64,000 nucleotides of DNA from Heterodera schachtii (GCA_023374025.1 SIJG01000125.1:13983-77982); one strand, 5' to 3'; shown: positions 30,052 to 41,972, counted from the first letter of the stretch. Notes: generated from the letters alone by a model not told the origin. Numbers and translations are program-made.

Positions 30052-31531
30052 TCACTCCTTCTTCTGTTGATCACTGGGCCCGGGAGTCGAGAACATCTTT
30101 TCGTCACTTTGACCTGGCGGAGACAGCGGCCTAAATTAATCAAAATTTGAAATGGTTGAACATTTTTTGTGAAAACAGAGCCCCGGAATTTCGAAAAAAT
30201 TCGGACAAGGGTTTTCGAAATTGATCAAACAAGGAATGAAGTCCTGTTTTATATGAATCCTGGCACAGCCAAAATTCTGGGAAAGTACTGTACAGGGGAT
30301 ACTGTCCTCCCGCCCGTGCTCTCTTCAAAAGTAAGGCCAATCTTCCCGCTCACCCGATACATTTTCCATAAAGACTGAAGATGACTCCATTCAAATTGTC
30401 CAAATTTCCGTTGTTTTCCCAAACCATCGCCGTCTCCCCAACAATTATTGGGCATCGTTGCAACAGGCAATAAATATTTTCGTCCTTTGTCAGTGTCAAC
30501 TTTTCTTGGGTCACTTCGTTCACCAACTCAAATTGTTCAACAGTATTCATTTCGCTAGCCACTATAAGTTCAAGCCGAACATTGTAAGCGACAGAAGTGT
30601 TGGCACGGGAAAATGTCTAAACAAAAAGAGAGCGTAAATTAAGGGCAATTAAATTGATTAGTCAGTCGTTTACGAAAAAGTGGTCGATCACCTCCTTGAA
30701 ATTGTTGACCCATGTTATTTGATAAAAATAAGTACAGCAACGCAATTTCTTCGGTTGACCATTTTTTGTCGGAGTGTGCAACCATTTGGCCAAAGCCTGG
30801 CCAGAAGTTGCAGTTGGCCCATCAAAAGCAATTCCATCGGGTAACAGAAAATAAGAACTGATTGAATACAATTGATCAAGATCAGTGAGAAGTGTCGGCG
30901 AAATCAGACGACGCAAATTGTCCAAATCATTGACATCGTCAAAGCTCAAATGCCGCATGTTTGTCGCAAAAACTGGCAGAATTTCATGGACAAAAACATC
31001 CAAAATGTGCTTTTTCTGTTTGTATTTGTCGCGGGAAAACAGAAACATATCCAACTCAAATTTTGTGCCATTTCTGTCCCAAATTGGCTTGTTTGAACGG
31101 ATAAATGTGAGCACAGAATGGTCAATGTAGCTGAAAAGGGGAAAAATTGAAGAAGATTAATTGGTTTCTGTACAGATTTTGATTTACTAAATCTGTAGGT
31201 CCTTAAAACGAATTTTGTTGCGCAGCGGACGGTCGGGGAACGGAAATCCCACAAATTTGTCACCGATCCATACTGCCAGTTTCGATTTTGGTCCTTCGTC
31301 CTTATCAATTTCGATTGTTCTCCAAATTGTCAATTCGCTTTTTCCGTCGAAATGCGCGTCCACCAAAACATCGAAACGGTCGGAAAGCAATGCCATTTTG
31401 AGGCCGAGTTGAAGACGGTCAAAAGATGGGAAAATATCCATCCACACGTCGCTGCAAATCCAACTGAAACATGGAAAAAATTGAGTAATGAAAATTTTGT
31501 AATTAAAAAAAATTCCTTACCGTCGGTTCAT
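30052..31531 (-). CDS. Class A F-box-like protein (five exons, intact)
   Basis: Predicted 355 residues from exons 31531-31521, 31463-31188, 31130-30692, 30616-30354 and 30130-30052, all in phase. Motifs: WICSDVWMDIFPSFDRLQL, LLSDRFDVLVDAHFDGKSEL, YIDHSVLTFIRSNKPIWD, EILPVFATNMRHL, SPTLLTDLDQLYSI, GQALAKWLHTP, TWVNNFKE, FELVNEVTQEKLTL, LLQRCPIIVGE. A run of charged residues (SRDKYKQKKH) in the central domain is private. The last exon, GPLSPPGQSDEKMFST then PGPSDQQKKE, combines class A and class B terminal motifs. Intron 4 is long (223 bp) because of an insertion. It shares a head-to-head promoter with a class B start-exon relic. Confidence 0.8.
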
Positions 31532-31766
31532 TTCTGAGGCAATTAGCGCTGAACACACTTACAATTAATATGTCGTAAATTATGATTACACAAAATGACA
31601 TTTTCTGTCAATTTTCTCTTCCTTTTATATCTTTTTTTGCTCATCGGTACTCAAATGTACGCAAATATTTTTAGTATAAAAATGCCATTGTTTCTTCTCT
31701 TCCTCCTCATTCCATTCTCTCTCATTCATTCTTCCCTTTATTTTCTGTGGCATTTTGTTGCTCTAA
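31532..31766. promoter_or_regulatory. Head-to-head class A / class B promoter, second copy
   Basis: Same layout as 18834-19072: minus-strand AGATATAAAAGG (31621-31632) and plus-strand AGTATAAAAATGCC (about 31673-31686), again preceded by ACTCAAATGTACGC. Conserved over most of its length, including the CATTTTCTGTCAATTTTCTC block. Confidence 0.6.
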
Positions 31767-31781
31767 ATGTTCAGAAATTCT
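31767..31781 (+). pseudogene. Class B start-exon relic
   Basis: ATGTTCAGAAATTCT followed by GTACGT is the class B exon 1 with two bases lost (sister: ATGTCTTCAGAAATTCT). No anchor exon or F-box exon follows; the sequence runs into a hAT-like element. Confidence 0.55.
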
Positions 31782-31839
31782 GTACGTTTATTGTTCCCTT
31801 TTTTTCTGACTTTTTGCATTTCGTTTGAATAATTTTTAA

Positions 31840-32718
31840 TAGAGATCGGATACAGGCCGGACCCGTATACGGGTTTTTACGGGCCCGTAACCCGTAACCC
31901 TTATTTTTTTCGGCCGATACGGGTTAAGGGTTTTACGGGTTTTTAGCCCGTAACCCGTATCGATGTCAAACCCGTAACCCTTACCCGTACAATTACGGTA
32001 CGGGTTTTACGGGTTAATTTTCTTATGTTTTTTAAGGTGAAATGGAGTAACTTCTTAAATTTTGTGCAGTCAATTCGCCAAAACTTTGAAATTGAGCGGT
32101 CAATTTCGTAAAATTTTCGGTGAAAATCAAAAAAGCATTGGTAAATATTGGAAAATTTATGTAATTTGAAAAGAAACTAATTATTTCTGTACCAAAAAAT
32201 TTTTAGTTATTGAATAGCATTTCGTTTAAATTTTTGATGAAATTCTTTTTTATTTTTCTTAATTTTTTTTACGAATTGGATTTGTAAATTCTTCAAAATT
32301 ATAAATCATTTTAATGAAAAACTGATCGCAAAATTCATGAAATCAGTTAAAAATCGCAAATTTGGTCAATTTTTCTATTAAATCTAATAACAAATTGCAA
32401 TCAAATTTTAAAAAATTTCCCGGAGGCGCCCAACGGCCACCGCCGCGTGCCAATTGTTGTTTTTTTTAATTTTGTTGCTTAAAATTTATAATAAAAATTA
32501 TTATAATGCCTTTTAGGTTTAAATATTCAAAATTTGTATTTATTAAACCTATTTTTATCAAAAAGAAAAAAACCCTTACCCGTATACGGACCCGTATTAT
32601 TTGTGAATACGGGTTTTTACGGGTTAAGGGTTTTACGGGTTTTTAGCCCGTAACCCGTATAGATGGCAAGCCCGTAACCCTTACCCTTATCCGTATTTTC
32701 TCAAAATTCCGATCTCTA
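31840..32718. mobile_element. hAT-like non-autonomous element with CCCGTAACCC satellite
   Basis: Ends TAGAGATCGGA and its complement CCGATCTCTA. Both ends carry tandem ACGGGTTTTACGGGT / CCCGTAACCCGTAT units (31860-32015, 32575-32690). A degenerate hairpin motif lies at 32418-32445. The flanking 8-mers do not match, so the insertion site may be altered. Confidence 0.65.
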
Positions 32719-33020
32719 TTAATAATATCTAATTGTGTGTGATTAAAAATGACAGCCTAAGGCCAGCCGAAAATTGTTGTGCCATGGCATTTATTGGGTT
32801 GGACTGCGAATATGCGAAGATTTTACCGTTTTTATTATTAGCCATTTTATCAAGGATTAATTAATTACTCACAACAAATTTCACATAAAATACAATGAAA
32901 TGGACGCATTTGCGAGAAAGCAAAGGTCAAATACAAACAGACAAACAAACAATTAGGCAATATTTAATGGCAAATTGTCAGCATCATTTTGTCAGACAAT
33001 TTCGTCACCAATCAGTTAAT
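32719..33020. other. Class B 3' flank
   Basis: Contains the standard class B downstream block on the minus strand (TTGATAAAATGGCTAATAATA, CGCATTTGCGAGAAAGCAAAG). No gene. Confidence 0.4.
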
Positions 33021-33628
33021 TCATTTCTGCTGCTGACCACTCGGTCCAGGAGAAGCGGCGTCAAGAAGACTAAAACGATGATTCGATTGCAATTATAAGT
33101 CATTGGCATTTTATGAGTTCAATGGCATTTTATCCAATCCACCTAACCATCCATGATTTTTTGTACCATAATTCTGTCCATTTCAAAACAAAACCGTACC
33201 TTTTTGGTACCAATTTAAAATAGGTGAATGGACTCATAAAATGATTAAGCATTTAAATTGTTCACCCGTCGTCGTATCCGCCATCTCTGATCACAATGTC
33301 AATTGGGTTCTGTCGAGCATTGAATTTATCCGTCATAATTTCCCAATTTCTTCCATTCCATCCAATTGGATAACGGATGAGATAAAAGTCATTTTCAGAT
33401 TTAATTTCGATTGTTCTCCAAATTGTCAATTCGCTTTTTCCATCAAAATGTTTGTCCACCAAAACATCGAAACGGTCGGAAAGCAATGCCATTTTGAGTC
33501 CGAGTTGAGCATGGTCAAAAGATGGGAGAATGTCCATCCACACGTCGCTACAAATCCAACTGAAACATAAAAAAAATTGGGTAAATTAAAATTTTAATTT
33601 TTCGAAAATTTCCTTACCGTCTGTTCAT
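33021..33628 (-). CDS. In-frame class A / class B chimera (117 residues)
   Basis: Three exons: 33628-33618 (class A start exon, MNR), 33559-33266 and 33069-33021. The middle exon opens as a class A F-box exon (WICSDVWMDILPSFDHAQL, LLSDRFDVLVDKHFDGKSEL, TIWRTIEI) and passes without a frame break, near 33405, into the second half of a class B C-terminal exon (KSENDFYLIRYPIGW, RQNPIDIVIRDGGYDDG). The last exon is class B (LLDAASPGPSGQQQK). Lengths sum to 354 nt, 118 codons with stop. The central domain of either parent is absent. If expressed it would pair an F-box-like motif with a short C-terminal module. It has a class A start and an unbroken frame; expression is unknown. Confidence 0.7.
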
Positions 33629-34511
33629 TTTTGCTGCAATTTGCACACTTTGTCGTAATTTGTGATTGTTAACCAAGAGGCTGTTGATTTTAAGCAAAAA
33701 ATAATAATAATTTGGGTTTCTGAAAAAAGGAATATATAAATTTGTATTAGAGTTGGACATGGGCCCATAGACTTTGCTAAAATTTTTGTACACAAAAACA
33801 AGGTTTATGTCAGTTTTTTTTTCACAAAATGCCGAATTCTAACATTGTTTCTATGCCATTTAATAAACAATTTCTATTTTTGTTTGGTGTTTCACAACAG
33901 AAATTTGGTGGAAAGTTGGGGGAAAAATATTGAAATTTGGTAAAAATAAGAAAAGAAAAAATCAATTCTCTAAGTTGAAGGGAATGTAAACTGATGAAGG
34001 GGAAATGGAAGGAATTTGGGGCAAAATGTCTCAATTTAAAATTTGCAAAAACACTAAAACAAATCTTTGGATTTTTGGCGCCAATTCAAAAAAAAAATTA
34101 TTATTTTTATATTTGTGTACAAATTTTCTTCATTTTTGGCACAAAAAATCACGAAATAGGCACCTAAACAGGCATAAGATCGCAAATTAGACATTAAAAA
34201 ATAGGCACTAAGGTCTGAGCAAGAAATTAGATTTGTTTTGCAACGTATTCATAACATAAATTGATGTCTTTGCATTTTTCGAAAAATGCAGCGTAAAAAT
34301 TAATTTTAATGCATACAACGCGTAACCCTACTGATCATGATTCTGGCTGGCATCTTTATTCCGGCCAATTTCGAATTCCCGACTAAGAAAACCCAATAAA
34401 ATTGGTTTTGAGGCCTCCGATAAACATTTATCACCAAATTCCAATTGACCATTTCAAAAATGATCGGCCATTTCTCAAGTACATATATTGAACAAAAATT
34501 CTAAAACAAAC
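33629..34511. other. AT-rich intergenic DNA with element fragments
   Basis: 34255-34320 (TCTTTGCATTTTTCGAAAAATGCAGCG, TTAATGCATACAACG) recurs at 50038-50095 beside the GTTTTCGTACCGCC element. No gene. Confidence 0.35.
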
Positions 34512-35536
34512 ATGGAAATCCATTGCCAATCCCGCAAAATCCGTTGCCCAACAAAGTCATCGGATTCCGAGGCGTTTCGATCGCGTAAAAAATTGATTAG
34601 TTTTGAATTTTTCGTCTAAATTTCAGGCTTTTCAGGTACTTCGATCAAAATGTCATGGCATTTATCCGCCGTTTTCACCGTTTTTTCGCCGTTTGTTCAA
34701 CGGATTTTTACATTACCGCGGGCAATGATCGCATTTTGGACTTTGTTATGCTCAACATTTGGCCAATGTTCCGCCATTCAATGCATCTGATGTTTTTGAA
34801 CTCCATCGCTTTTCGCCGTTTGCGTCAATTGGCCCCGTCACTGCTCAGCGATTGTCCATCACTTCGCGGTGTCTTTTTCGGTGACGGCATTTTCCCCGCT
34901 TTTCCGCCCGATGAAAGTGCCAACGCGTCGGATGGCCAAGCGGTGACCAAATGGTTGTTTACGCCTTGTCCGAACAGTCTGCCAAAGGTGTTGCATTTTC
35001 ATGACTTTTCGGTTGCACAATGGTCGTCAACGATTGAACAGATTAAAGCGGTGATTATCCCAATTTCATTGGATTTTCTATGTTTTTTGTCCCATTTTTA
35101 GGCATTTTCCAATGCTTCTTCTCCGATTAATTTTGGCATTAACTTATGCCATTTGATCTGATCAACGAAGTTACTGGGGAGAAATTGGCACTGGAACAAA
35201 ATGGCACAGATGACCAGTTGCGTGGGATCACCGAAAATGGGAAAATGTGTGGGAAGAATTAAGTGCTCGACAGAACTCAATTGACATTCGGATCAGAGAT
35301 GGCGGATACGATGACGGGTGAATAATTTTAAGATTCTTAATGATTTTATGATTCCAATCGTCGACAATTTTGCTTCTACATTGTTATTTCAATTCGTATC
35401 CAAAAATGTACGATTTATTTTGAAGTGGACAGAATTATGGTACAAAAATTAAGGATTAGTTAGTTGATTGGACTCATCGTTTTTCAATCTTCTCGACGCC
35501 TCTTCTCCCGGATCGAGTGATCAACAGAAGAAATGA
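34512..35536 (+). pseudogene. Class B F-box-like pseudogene
   Basis: End of the F-box exon (34512-34584; GNPLPIPQNPLPNKVIGF), complete central exon (34636-35050; NIWPMFRHSMH, LRQLAPSLL, ASDGQAVTKWLFTP, FSVAQWSST), a damaged C-terminal exon (35102-35319) and last exon (about 35495-35536). Two deletions in the C-terminal exon remove the codons before FDLINEV and most of RCPIGWD, breaking the frame. The acceptor of the last exon is CAA instead of CAG. The front end is missing. The central exon alone is still a clean 138-codon frame. Confidence 0.7.
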
Positions 35537-36318
35537 ATTAATTAATCAATTAATTGATGCGATTATGATGAGCGAAATGATATGTTGGCACTTTTGCCAT
35601 TTAAATATTGTATTGCCTAATTGTTTGTTTGTATTTGACCTTTGCTTGCTCGCAAATGCGCCCATTTCCATTGTATTTATGTGTATATGTGAAATTCAAT
35701 TGTGAGTAATTAATTAATCGTTGATAAAATGGCTAATAATAAAAACAACGGTAAAAGCTGCGCATATATAGAGAATGATCAATAGGAATGCTTACCCAAA
35801 ACTTTCTAAGATTTGCGACTTACTCCCGAGTCCGAAAACTCCGAGACACAAAATCCGAGACTTTTCAAAAATTCTCATACCCTTAAAAAGCGAAACTTTC
35901 TATAAATTTATTTCAACCCTAAAAAAGAGGGCGGGTTGCAAAAATTCTCATAAGTCCTAAAGCTTCTTCAAAGGGTTTCTCTCGATCACTCTGCTGAGAA
36001 CTATAAGCAATCCGTTAAATATTCAGGCATATTTTTTTATTGCTATAATGAGTGGGTAATTAGAAAACCCCGAAACCCGACCAATTTGATGCACTCCGAC
36101 GGACCCGTCTATTCCCGACAAATGCCGATCGACTCCGACTTTTCCAACGGTGCTGGGACGTTATTCAAAAATTAATGTAAAACCCATACATTGATAAATT
36201 TAATAAATGGCGCTAGTTGCAAAGAGGACTCTTTTGAAAATTTTCACTTTTTTTCCATATTTTTTTTTTGTTTATTTATTTATTTTTGTTTTTTTAACAG
36301 ATAGAACGTGTTCGTTTG
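35537..36318. other. Class B 3' flank and repeat fragments
   Basis: Class B downstream block to about 35760, then CCGAGTCCGAAAACTCCGAGA-type repeats (also near 22025-22075) and a partial, reversed copy of the shared upstream block near 36100-36150. No gene. Confidence 0.35.
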
Positions 36319-36678
36319 CGAAACGGGCCAGTTGCGTCTGAGCCAAGTTCAGACCACCATAACTCTTTTCTTTGTTAACCAAATCCAACAATGTTGGTAT
36401 CATTCGAAAGCTCTTAACAAGCTCTATCGGCTATCCAAAAATCACAAAGGCATAGCGACAACTAAAAAAGTTATAAATTAAAATATGCAAAAATTCTGAC
36501 TTTTTGGTAGTGTTCATGTTACAACTTTTTTTATAAGTTGTTCAATCGCTTAGCAATAGCTTATCAAAAGCTTCTAAACATGTAGAGCTTTCGAACGAGT
36601 CCAAATTTATAAAATTTGACCAACAAAGAAAAAAGTTATGGTGTTTATGCTTGGCTCAGACGCAACTGACCCCTACCG
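36319..36678. mobile_element. MITE with CAGTTGCGTCTGAGCC termini
   Basis: Ends GGGCCAGTTGCGTCTGAGCC and the complement GGCTCAGACGCAACTGACCC. Inner arms hold AACAATGTTGGTATCATTCGAAAGC and its complement. Flanking 8-mers TTCGTTTG (36311-36318) and TTCGTTCG (36679-36686) match in seven of eight positions. Confidence 0.65.
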
Positions 36679-37184
36679 TTCGTTCGGGGGGAGCCGAGAG
36701 ACATTTATTTAATTGTTTATTTTCATTTATTGTTGTATCTGACCTTTCTCTGTTTTCGGGATTTCAAAAAACCAAAAATACACCCCTAAAAATCGACTTT
36801 TTGACTTCAGCCCCCCCCCAAAGCCAAGGGTCTGGCTACGCCCTTGCCCTCCCCTCATTTGTTTCATTCAGTTTATATTTTTGTGTTCACATTTTCCAAT
36901 TGCACTCCTCGCCGTCCTCCAACCAAATTTATTTGTAAAAATGCCTTTTTTTCTTCTCTTCCGTCTAATTCTTTTCTTGTAAATGTCTTCAGCAATTTTG
37001 TACGTTTATTGTTGCCTTTTTTCTGATTTTTCTTGGCAACCCAATAAATATTAAATGAATGATTTATTCGAACAAAAGAAACAACAAAAGCATTCGGAGA
37101 AAAATTGAGAGCATTCCATTAGCATCAAAGCCGTTTAAAATCGGAGAGATCGTCGATCATTTCTCAAATATAATTTTCATTGCT
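36679..37184. other. Intergenic, with class B start-exon relic
   Basis: 36983-36999 is ATGTCTTCAGCAATTTT followed by GTACGT, a class B exon 1 on the plus strand, preceded by a pyrimidine-rich leader and a TATA box decayed to TTTGTAAAAATGCC. No anchor exon follows before the 3' flank of the next class A gene. Confidence 0.45.
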
Positions 37185-38491
37185 TTAATCCAATTCTTCT
37201 TCTTCTTCCACCGCTGGTGGTGACAATGGCCTAAAATTATTTTCATTTTTTATTTTTCGACAATCAAAAATTGCTGTTGTTCTGCTCACCCAATGCAATG
37301 CTTTCCACGCAACTCAAATCGGACACTGTTCAAATTGGCACACCAATTATTGCCATACCGCCGATCAAATCTGAAATATAGTTCAAATTGGCAACCGAAT
37401 TTTCGCGCTTTTTCCACTTAGGCGCCGTCTCCCCAATTGGGCACCGTTTTAACAGCCAATTATACACAAATTCGATGGATTCTTCGCTATTCTGTTTCAG
37501 TGTCAGCTTTTCATTCGTCACTTCGTTCACCAATTCAATTGGCGTTGCTTCCATACGAAAACAAAGTTGAATATGGTAACTGACAGAAGTGGTGGCACGG
37601 AGAAATGTCTAAGCAAAATTAGTAAACAAAAACAATAATTTAACAAAAATATGGCGGCCCACCTCTTTGAAGTTGTTGATCCATTCCAGATTTTGTGGAC
37701 CCCAAAAATAATTGTGATGAAATCTCCTTGGTTGACCATCTTTTCGCGGAGTGTGTAACCATTTGGTCAACGCTTGGCCAGCAGTTGCATTTGGTCAATC
37801 GTCAGCAATTCCATCGGGTAATAAAGCACCAGAATCGATTGAATTCAGATGCTTGAGATCAGTGAGAAGTGTCAGTGAAATGCGGCGACGCAAATTGTCC
37901 AAAGCATAGGCACTATGAAAGCCAAAATGACGAATGCTTGTCGCAAAAATGGGCCAAATTTCACTGGCCAAAACATCCCAAATTGGCTGAACATCTTCGA
38001 TTTTGTTTGACCACACATTTAAGTCCAATTTGGTGCCCATTCTGTCCCAAATGTGCTTGTTGGAACGGACAAATGCAATGACGGAATAGTCAATGTACCT
38101 GAAGAAATAAAAAAAATAAGCCTTAAAATACACAAAGTTAAAATTACTGAATCGAAAGGTCCTTAAAGCGAATTTTAATGGGCAGCGGACGGTCCGGTAA
38201 TGGAAATGCCACAAATTTGCCATCGACCCGTACAGACAGTTGCGCTTTAGGTCCTTTGTCCTTGTCAATTCTGATACGTCTCCAAATTGTAAATTCGCTT
38301 TTTCTATCAAAATGTTTGTCCACCAAAATGTCGAAACGATCGGAAAGCAATGCCATTTTGAGTCCGAGTTGGGGACGGTCAAAAGATGGCAGAATGTCCA
38401 TCCACACGTCGCTACAAAGCCAACTGAAATTGAAAACAAATTGGATAAAATTATTTGTAATTTTTAAAAAATTTCTTCACCGTCTGTTCAT
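37185..38491 (-). pseudogene. Class A F-box-like gene with nonsense codon
   Basis: Exons 38491-38481, 38423-38148, 38098-37663, 37608-37330 (to an early stop) and 37230-37185. F-box exon intact (WLCSDVWMDILPSFDRPQL, LLSDRFDILVDKHFDRKSEF). The central exon holds TGA at 37797-37795 where sister genes read GGA (IADD, stop, then PNATAGQAL), cutting the protein before the C-terminal domain. Exon 4 (FIELVNEVTNEKLTL-like, LLKRCPIGE) carries the same tail duplication as the gene at 26772-28094, ending IGGMAIIGVPI. Last exon GPLSPPAVEEEEELD. Donor and acceptor sites are all intact, suggesting recent loss. Confidence 0.7.
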
Positions 38492-39488
38492 TTGTTTTGC
38501 TGCAATAGAACACTTTGCCGTTTTGACAATTATTAGGTAATTGGTGTCACAAAAATTCAGAATATGGAATAGAAGCAGGAGGAGAAAAAAAGGCATTTTT
38601 ATACTAAAATATTAGCCTAGCAATTCGGGGGTTGGAAAAGTCGGCGTTTGTCGGGTATAAAAAGGAATGGGTCGTTTGATGTAAAAGCCATTCTAGGTAC
38701 CTATGTCGGATGATAAAATGATAATAAGTGTTGGAAAATCATAATCATTTGTCTTGCTAATACATAATTGTATTTGTCCTATGTAAGGAAAAGAAAAAGG
38801 GGCATTTTTATACTAAAATATTTGCGTAACAATTTGGGTGGGAAAAGTCGGAGTCGGCGTTTGACGGGTATATAAAGGGAACGTACCGCCGTTTAACGAG
38901 AATGCCATTTTATGTGATACCAGCAGTGATCAGCTAATGAATGAATGAATTATTATTTGAGAAATGATCAATCGATCCTTTTTTGGATTTGCTAAAGTTA
39001 AGGTGTTGATGTCCAGCCCAGAATAAATGGAAAGGACGAGTGAAAACGGGGATTGGATTTGGGGGAAAAAGGAATAAGCCAAAACCCGGGCCCTGGATAA
39101 ATGGCCTCCCCAAATTGGTAATCCCATGGGTGCGCACTGATCGAATGCGCGTGCGGGGACGGGCGAGAAGGAGTAAAATAAATATAAACAATGGCCAATC
39201 ACATTAATAATAAATTCCGCCGCGCTTTGCTCTCGGCTCTCGCTTGCCGATTAACTGCCCACTTAACTGACTCTTATCGAGAGAGTGCTCCCGATTAAAT
39301 AGTTGGACTTATGGAACGGAATATGAATGGGGAAAAGCGGGGATAAATGGTGTGAGAACGAGATTGAACGGAGGTACTAAGAAATAGTACACTGTCTAAC
39401 TGTCTGGCTACTCTTTTGAAAAATTGACCAAAATATGGGACCCAAACTCCATTAGTACCTGAACGGATGTGATAAACTGCGCTTTACA
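38492..39488. promoter_or_regulatory. Duplicated class B promoter modules and GC-richer flank
   Basis: Two tandem copies of the class B upstream block, at about 38590-38670 and 38800-38885, each with a minus-strand TATA (TTTTTATACTAAAATATT) and, about 60 bp away, a plus-strand GGGTATAAAAAGG or GGGTATATAAAGG preceded by GTCGGCGTTTGTCG. 38670-38780 repeats 42130-42235. 38990-39300 is GC-richer, with no recognised gene. Confidence 0.45.
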
Positions 39489-39496
39489 CTAATTAA

Positions 39497-40088
39497 TAGG
39501 GCCGCGACTTTTAGTGACGAAAAATCCCAAAATAGTTAACTAAAATAGTGACGAAAAAGTGCCAAAAAAGTGACAAAATAGTGAAAAAAGTCCGAAATAG
39601 TGACGAATAGTGACATAATTTTTAGCCAAAAAATGAGCAAAAAAAAAATTTTATTCACTAATTTCAATTGCAAATGAGGTAAATTTCCTTTCTAACATTT
39701 ATCTTAACAAATATTGATATTTTTTAAAGCAAAAATTTTGTCAAGAAAAAATTTGGGGGAAAAATTTTTATGAAAAAATTTTCCAATTCTTAGTGGTATT
39801 ATTCAAAAAAAAATTTTAGATCGCTTCTTAGGGGTGCATTTTTTGATTTTATTGCATTTTTGTTAAGGAATTTTCCAAAAAATGTCGAAATAGTGAAAAA
39901 ATAGTGACAAAACGCCAAAAAAGTGAATTTTACTATTTTAAGTGACGAAACGCCAAAATAGTGATTTCTAGTGACGAAAAATGACGTCCAAATGAAAAAA
40001 TTTTAATGCAGAAATACGTTTTTTGAGCTCCTTTCTTCAAATCAATCGAGCAAAAAAAAAAGTTTTTTCACTAGAAATCGCGGCCCTA
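39497..40088. mobile_element. hAT-like MITE with AATAGTGACGAAAA satellite
   Basis: Ends TAGGGCCGCGACTTTTAGTG and CACTAGAAATCGCGGCCCTA. CTAATTAA at 39489-39496 and 40089-40096 is a perfect 8-bp duplication. Both halves are filled with AAAATAGTGACGAAA-like units. No transposase. A disrupted relative is at about 24405-25055. Confidence 0.85.
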
Positions 40089-40096
40089 CTAATTAA

Positions 40097-40515
40097 GATA
40101 GAATTTATGCTTATATTTTTTTATGAATTTTTTAAATTAAAATAAGAGAATTTTGACCAAGGTCCGGTTTTCAGAATTAACAAATCCCTTTTTTCAGGGC
40201 TTCTGAGTTCTAAATCTTGACCATGACTATTATTTTTGCACAATTCTTGAGATCATCAAAAAGCAAAGAATGCTTCAATTCGCTTTTATTCATAAGCCAT
40301 TATTATCAACAATTACTCACACTGAATTTTACATAAATAAATATATGTATATATGTACAGTGGAAATGGGGACGCATTTGCGAGCAAGCAAAGCTCAAAT
40401 ATATACAAACAAATTATATACAATATTGAAATGGCACAATGCCAATATCATTTCAATCAGTGATTGCAATAATCGATCAATTAATTAATTCATTCATTTC
40501 CCCTGCTGTTGCTGA
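40097..40515. other. Class B 3' flank
   Basis: Standard downstream block of the next class B gene on the minus strand (GCATTTGCGAGCAAGCAAAG, TTGAAATGGCACAATGCC). No other feature. Confidence 0.35.
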
Positions 40516-41972
40516 TCAGTGATCACTTGGCCCTGGAGAAGCGGCGTCGAGGAGAAGACTGAAAAAAAATTGTTCATTTGTTAATTGGACTAAATAAAAC
40601 AATAAAAACATTTAAAATTGCTCACCCGTCGTCGAATCCGCCGTCTCTGATCCGAATGTCAATTGGGTTCGTTCGAGCATTAATTTCTTTGCTCACATTA
40701 TCCCAATTTCGCTCATCCCATCCAATTGGACAACGGGTGAGCCAAAAGTCATTAGCAGATTGTTCAAGCATTAATTTCTCGCCATTCAGTTGGTTGATCA
40801 GATTAAATGGCACGACAGAGTGAAGCGGAGAAGACAGCCGAAAGTGAATGCCAAAAGTAACCAGAGAAGAAGCATTGAAAAATGCCTGAAAATGGGACAA
40901 AAAATCATAGAAAAAATAATTAAATAGGGATAATCACCGCTTTAAACTGTTCCATCATTGACGACCATTGTTCCTGCGTTGAATTAACAGAGCATTTGAG
41001 CAACTTGAGCCGACCATCCGGATTTGGCGTGAACAACCATTTGGCCACCGCTTGGCCATCCGACGCATTTTGGCGCAAACGGCGAAAAGTGATGGAGTTC
41101 AAATACATTACACAAATGGAGTGGCAGAGCATTGGCCAAATGTTGAGCAAAACAAAGTCCAAAATCCGAACATTTTCAGTGAAAATGTACAAATCGATTT
41201 TACAAACGGCGAAAATACGACGGTGAAAACGGCGGAGAAATGCGACGACATTTTGATCGATGTAACTGAAAAGTAGAAAGTTTAGACAAAAATTTAATTA
41301 ATCAGTTTTTACATGATATGAATGTCATAGAATCCGATGACTTTGTTTGGCAACGGATTTTGCGGGATTGGCAAAGGATTTCCATCGGATTTGACAATTT
41401 GCATTTTCTTCGTCCCATTTTCTTCATGTCCCATTGGATAAGAAATTGTTTGTTCAATTTCCATTTGCGTGTTTTGAAATATGTTCATCCACATAGAAGT
41501 CAAAGCGGTCGCTTATCAGTGCAATTCCAAGGCCAAGTTGAGAAGGCGCAAGAAAATCGAACACCAAAAGCCAACAGTCTCCACAGATAAAGCTGAAAAA
41601 TTGAAGAATTTTTATGAAATTTCAAATTTTTTGTTTTTTACATTTCGTTTTTGTGAGGGCGTCGTCGTTTTTTGGCATGATCAGAAAAGAACCAAAGAAT
41701 GGTGGCAAAATCGACCAGCAGAAGAAACACGGTAGACCAACTGTAAATGAATTTGGGAAATGAATGAATGAATGGAAAGCGAGGGAATCCAAAAGTGATT
41801 TGTTTTAGCTTTTTTGAATTTCTTTGAGGCCGAATGAAGCTAAAACTTCAAAATAGATTTTGGGATTTTTAAATTTTAATCTCGTAATTCTGGTCAAACA
41901 AAAGTCAAGCAAAAGAAATGCGAACTGTCAGAAGAAAGAAATATTATAAACGTACAGAATTTCTGAAGACAT
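40516..41972 (-). pseudogene. Class B F-box-like gene with membrane anchor, frameshifted F-box exon
   Basis: All six exons are present: 41972-41956 (MSSEI), 41740-41642 (WSTVFLLLVDFATILWFF, then KKRRRPHKNE), 41592-41313, 41265-40938, 40885-40626 and 40558-40516 (LLLDAASPGPSDH). The F-box exon starts well (FICGDCWLLVFDFLAPSQL) but has two extra bases after DEH (GAACATATTTCAAAAC for GAACACTTCAAAAC) and one missing base 60 nt later, so it terminates early. The central exon has a clean in-frame deletion of about 30 codons between LRQ and ASDGQAVAKWLFTP. Exons 5-6 are intact (FNASSLVTFGI, FNLINQLNGEKL, RCPIGWD, DGGFDDG). This is the only class B copy in the window with every exon. Confidence 0.72.
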
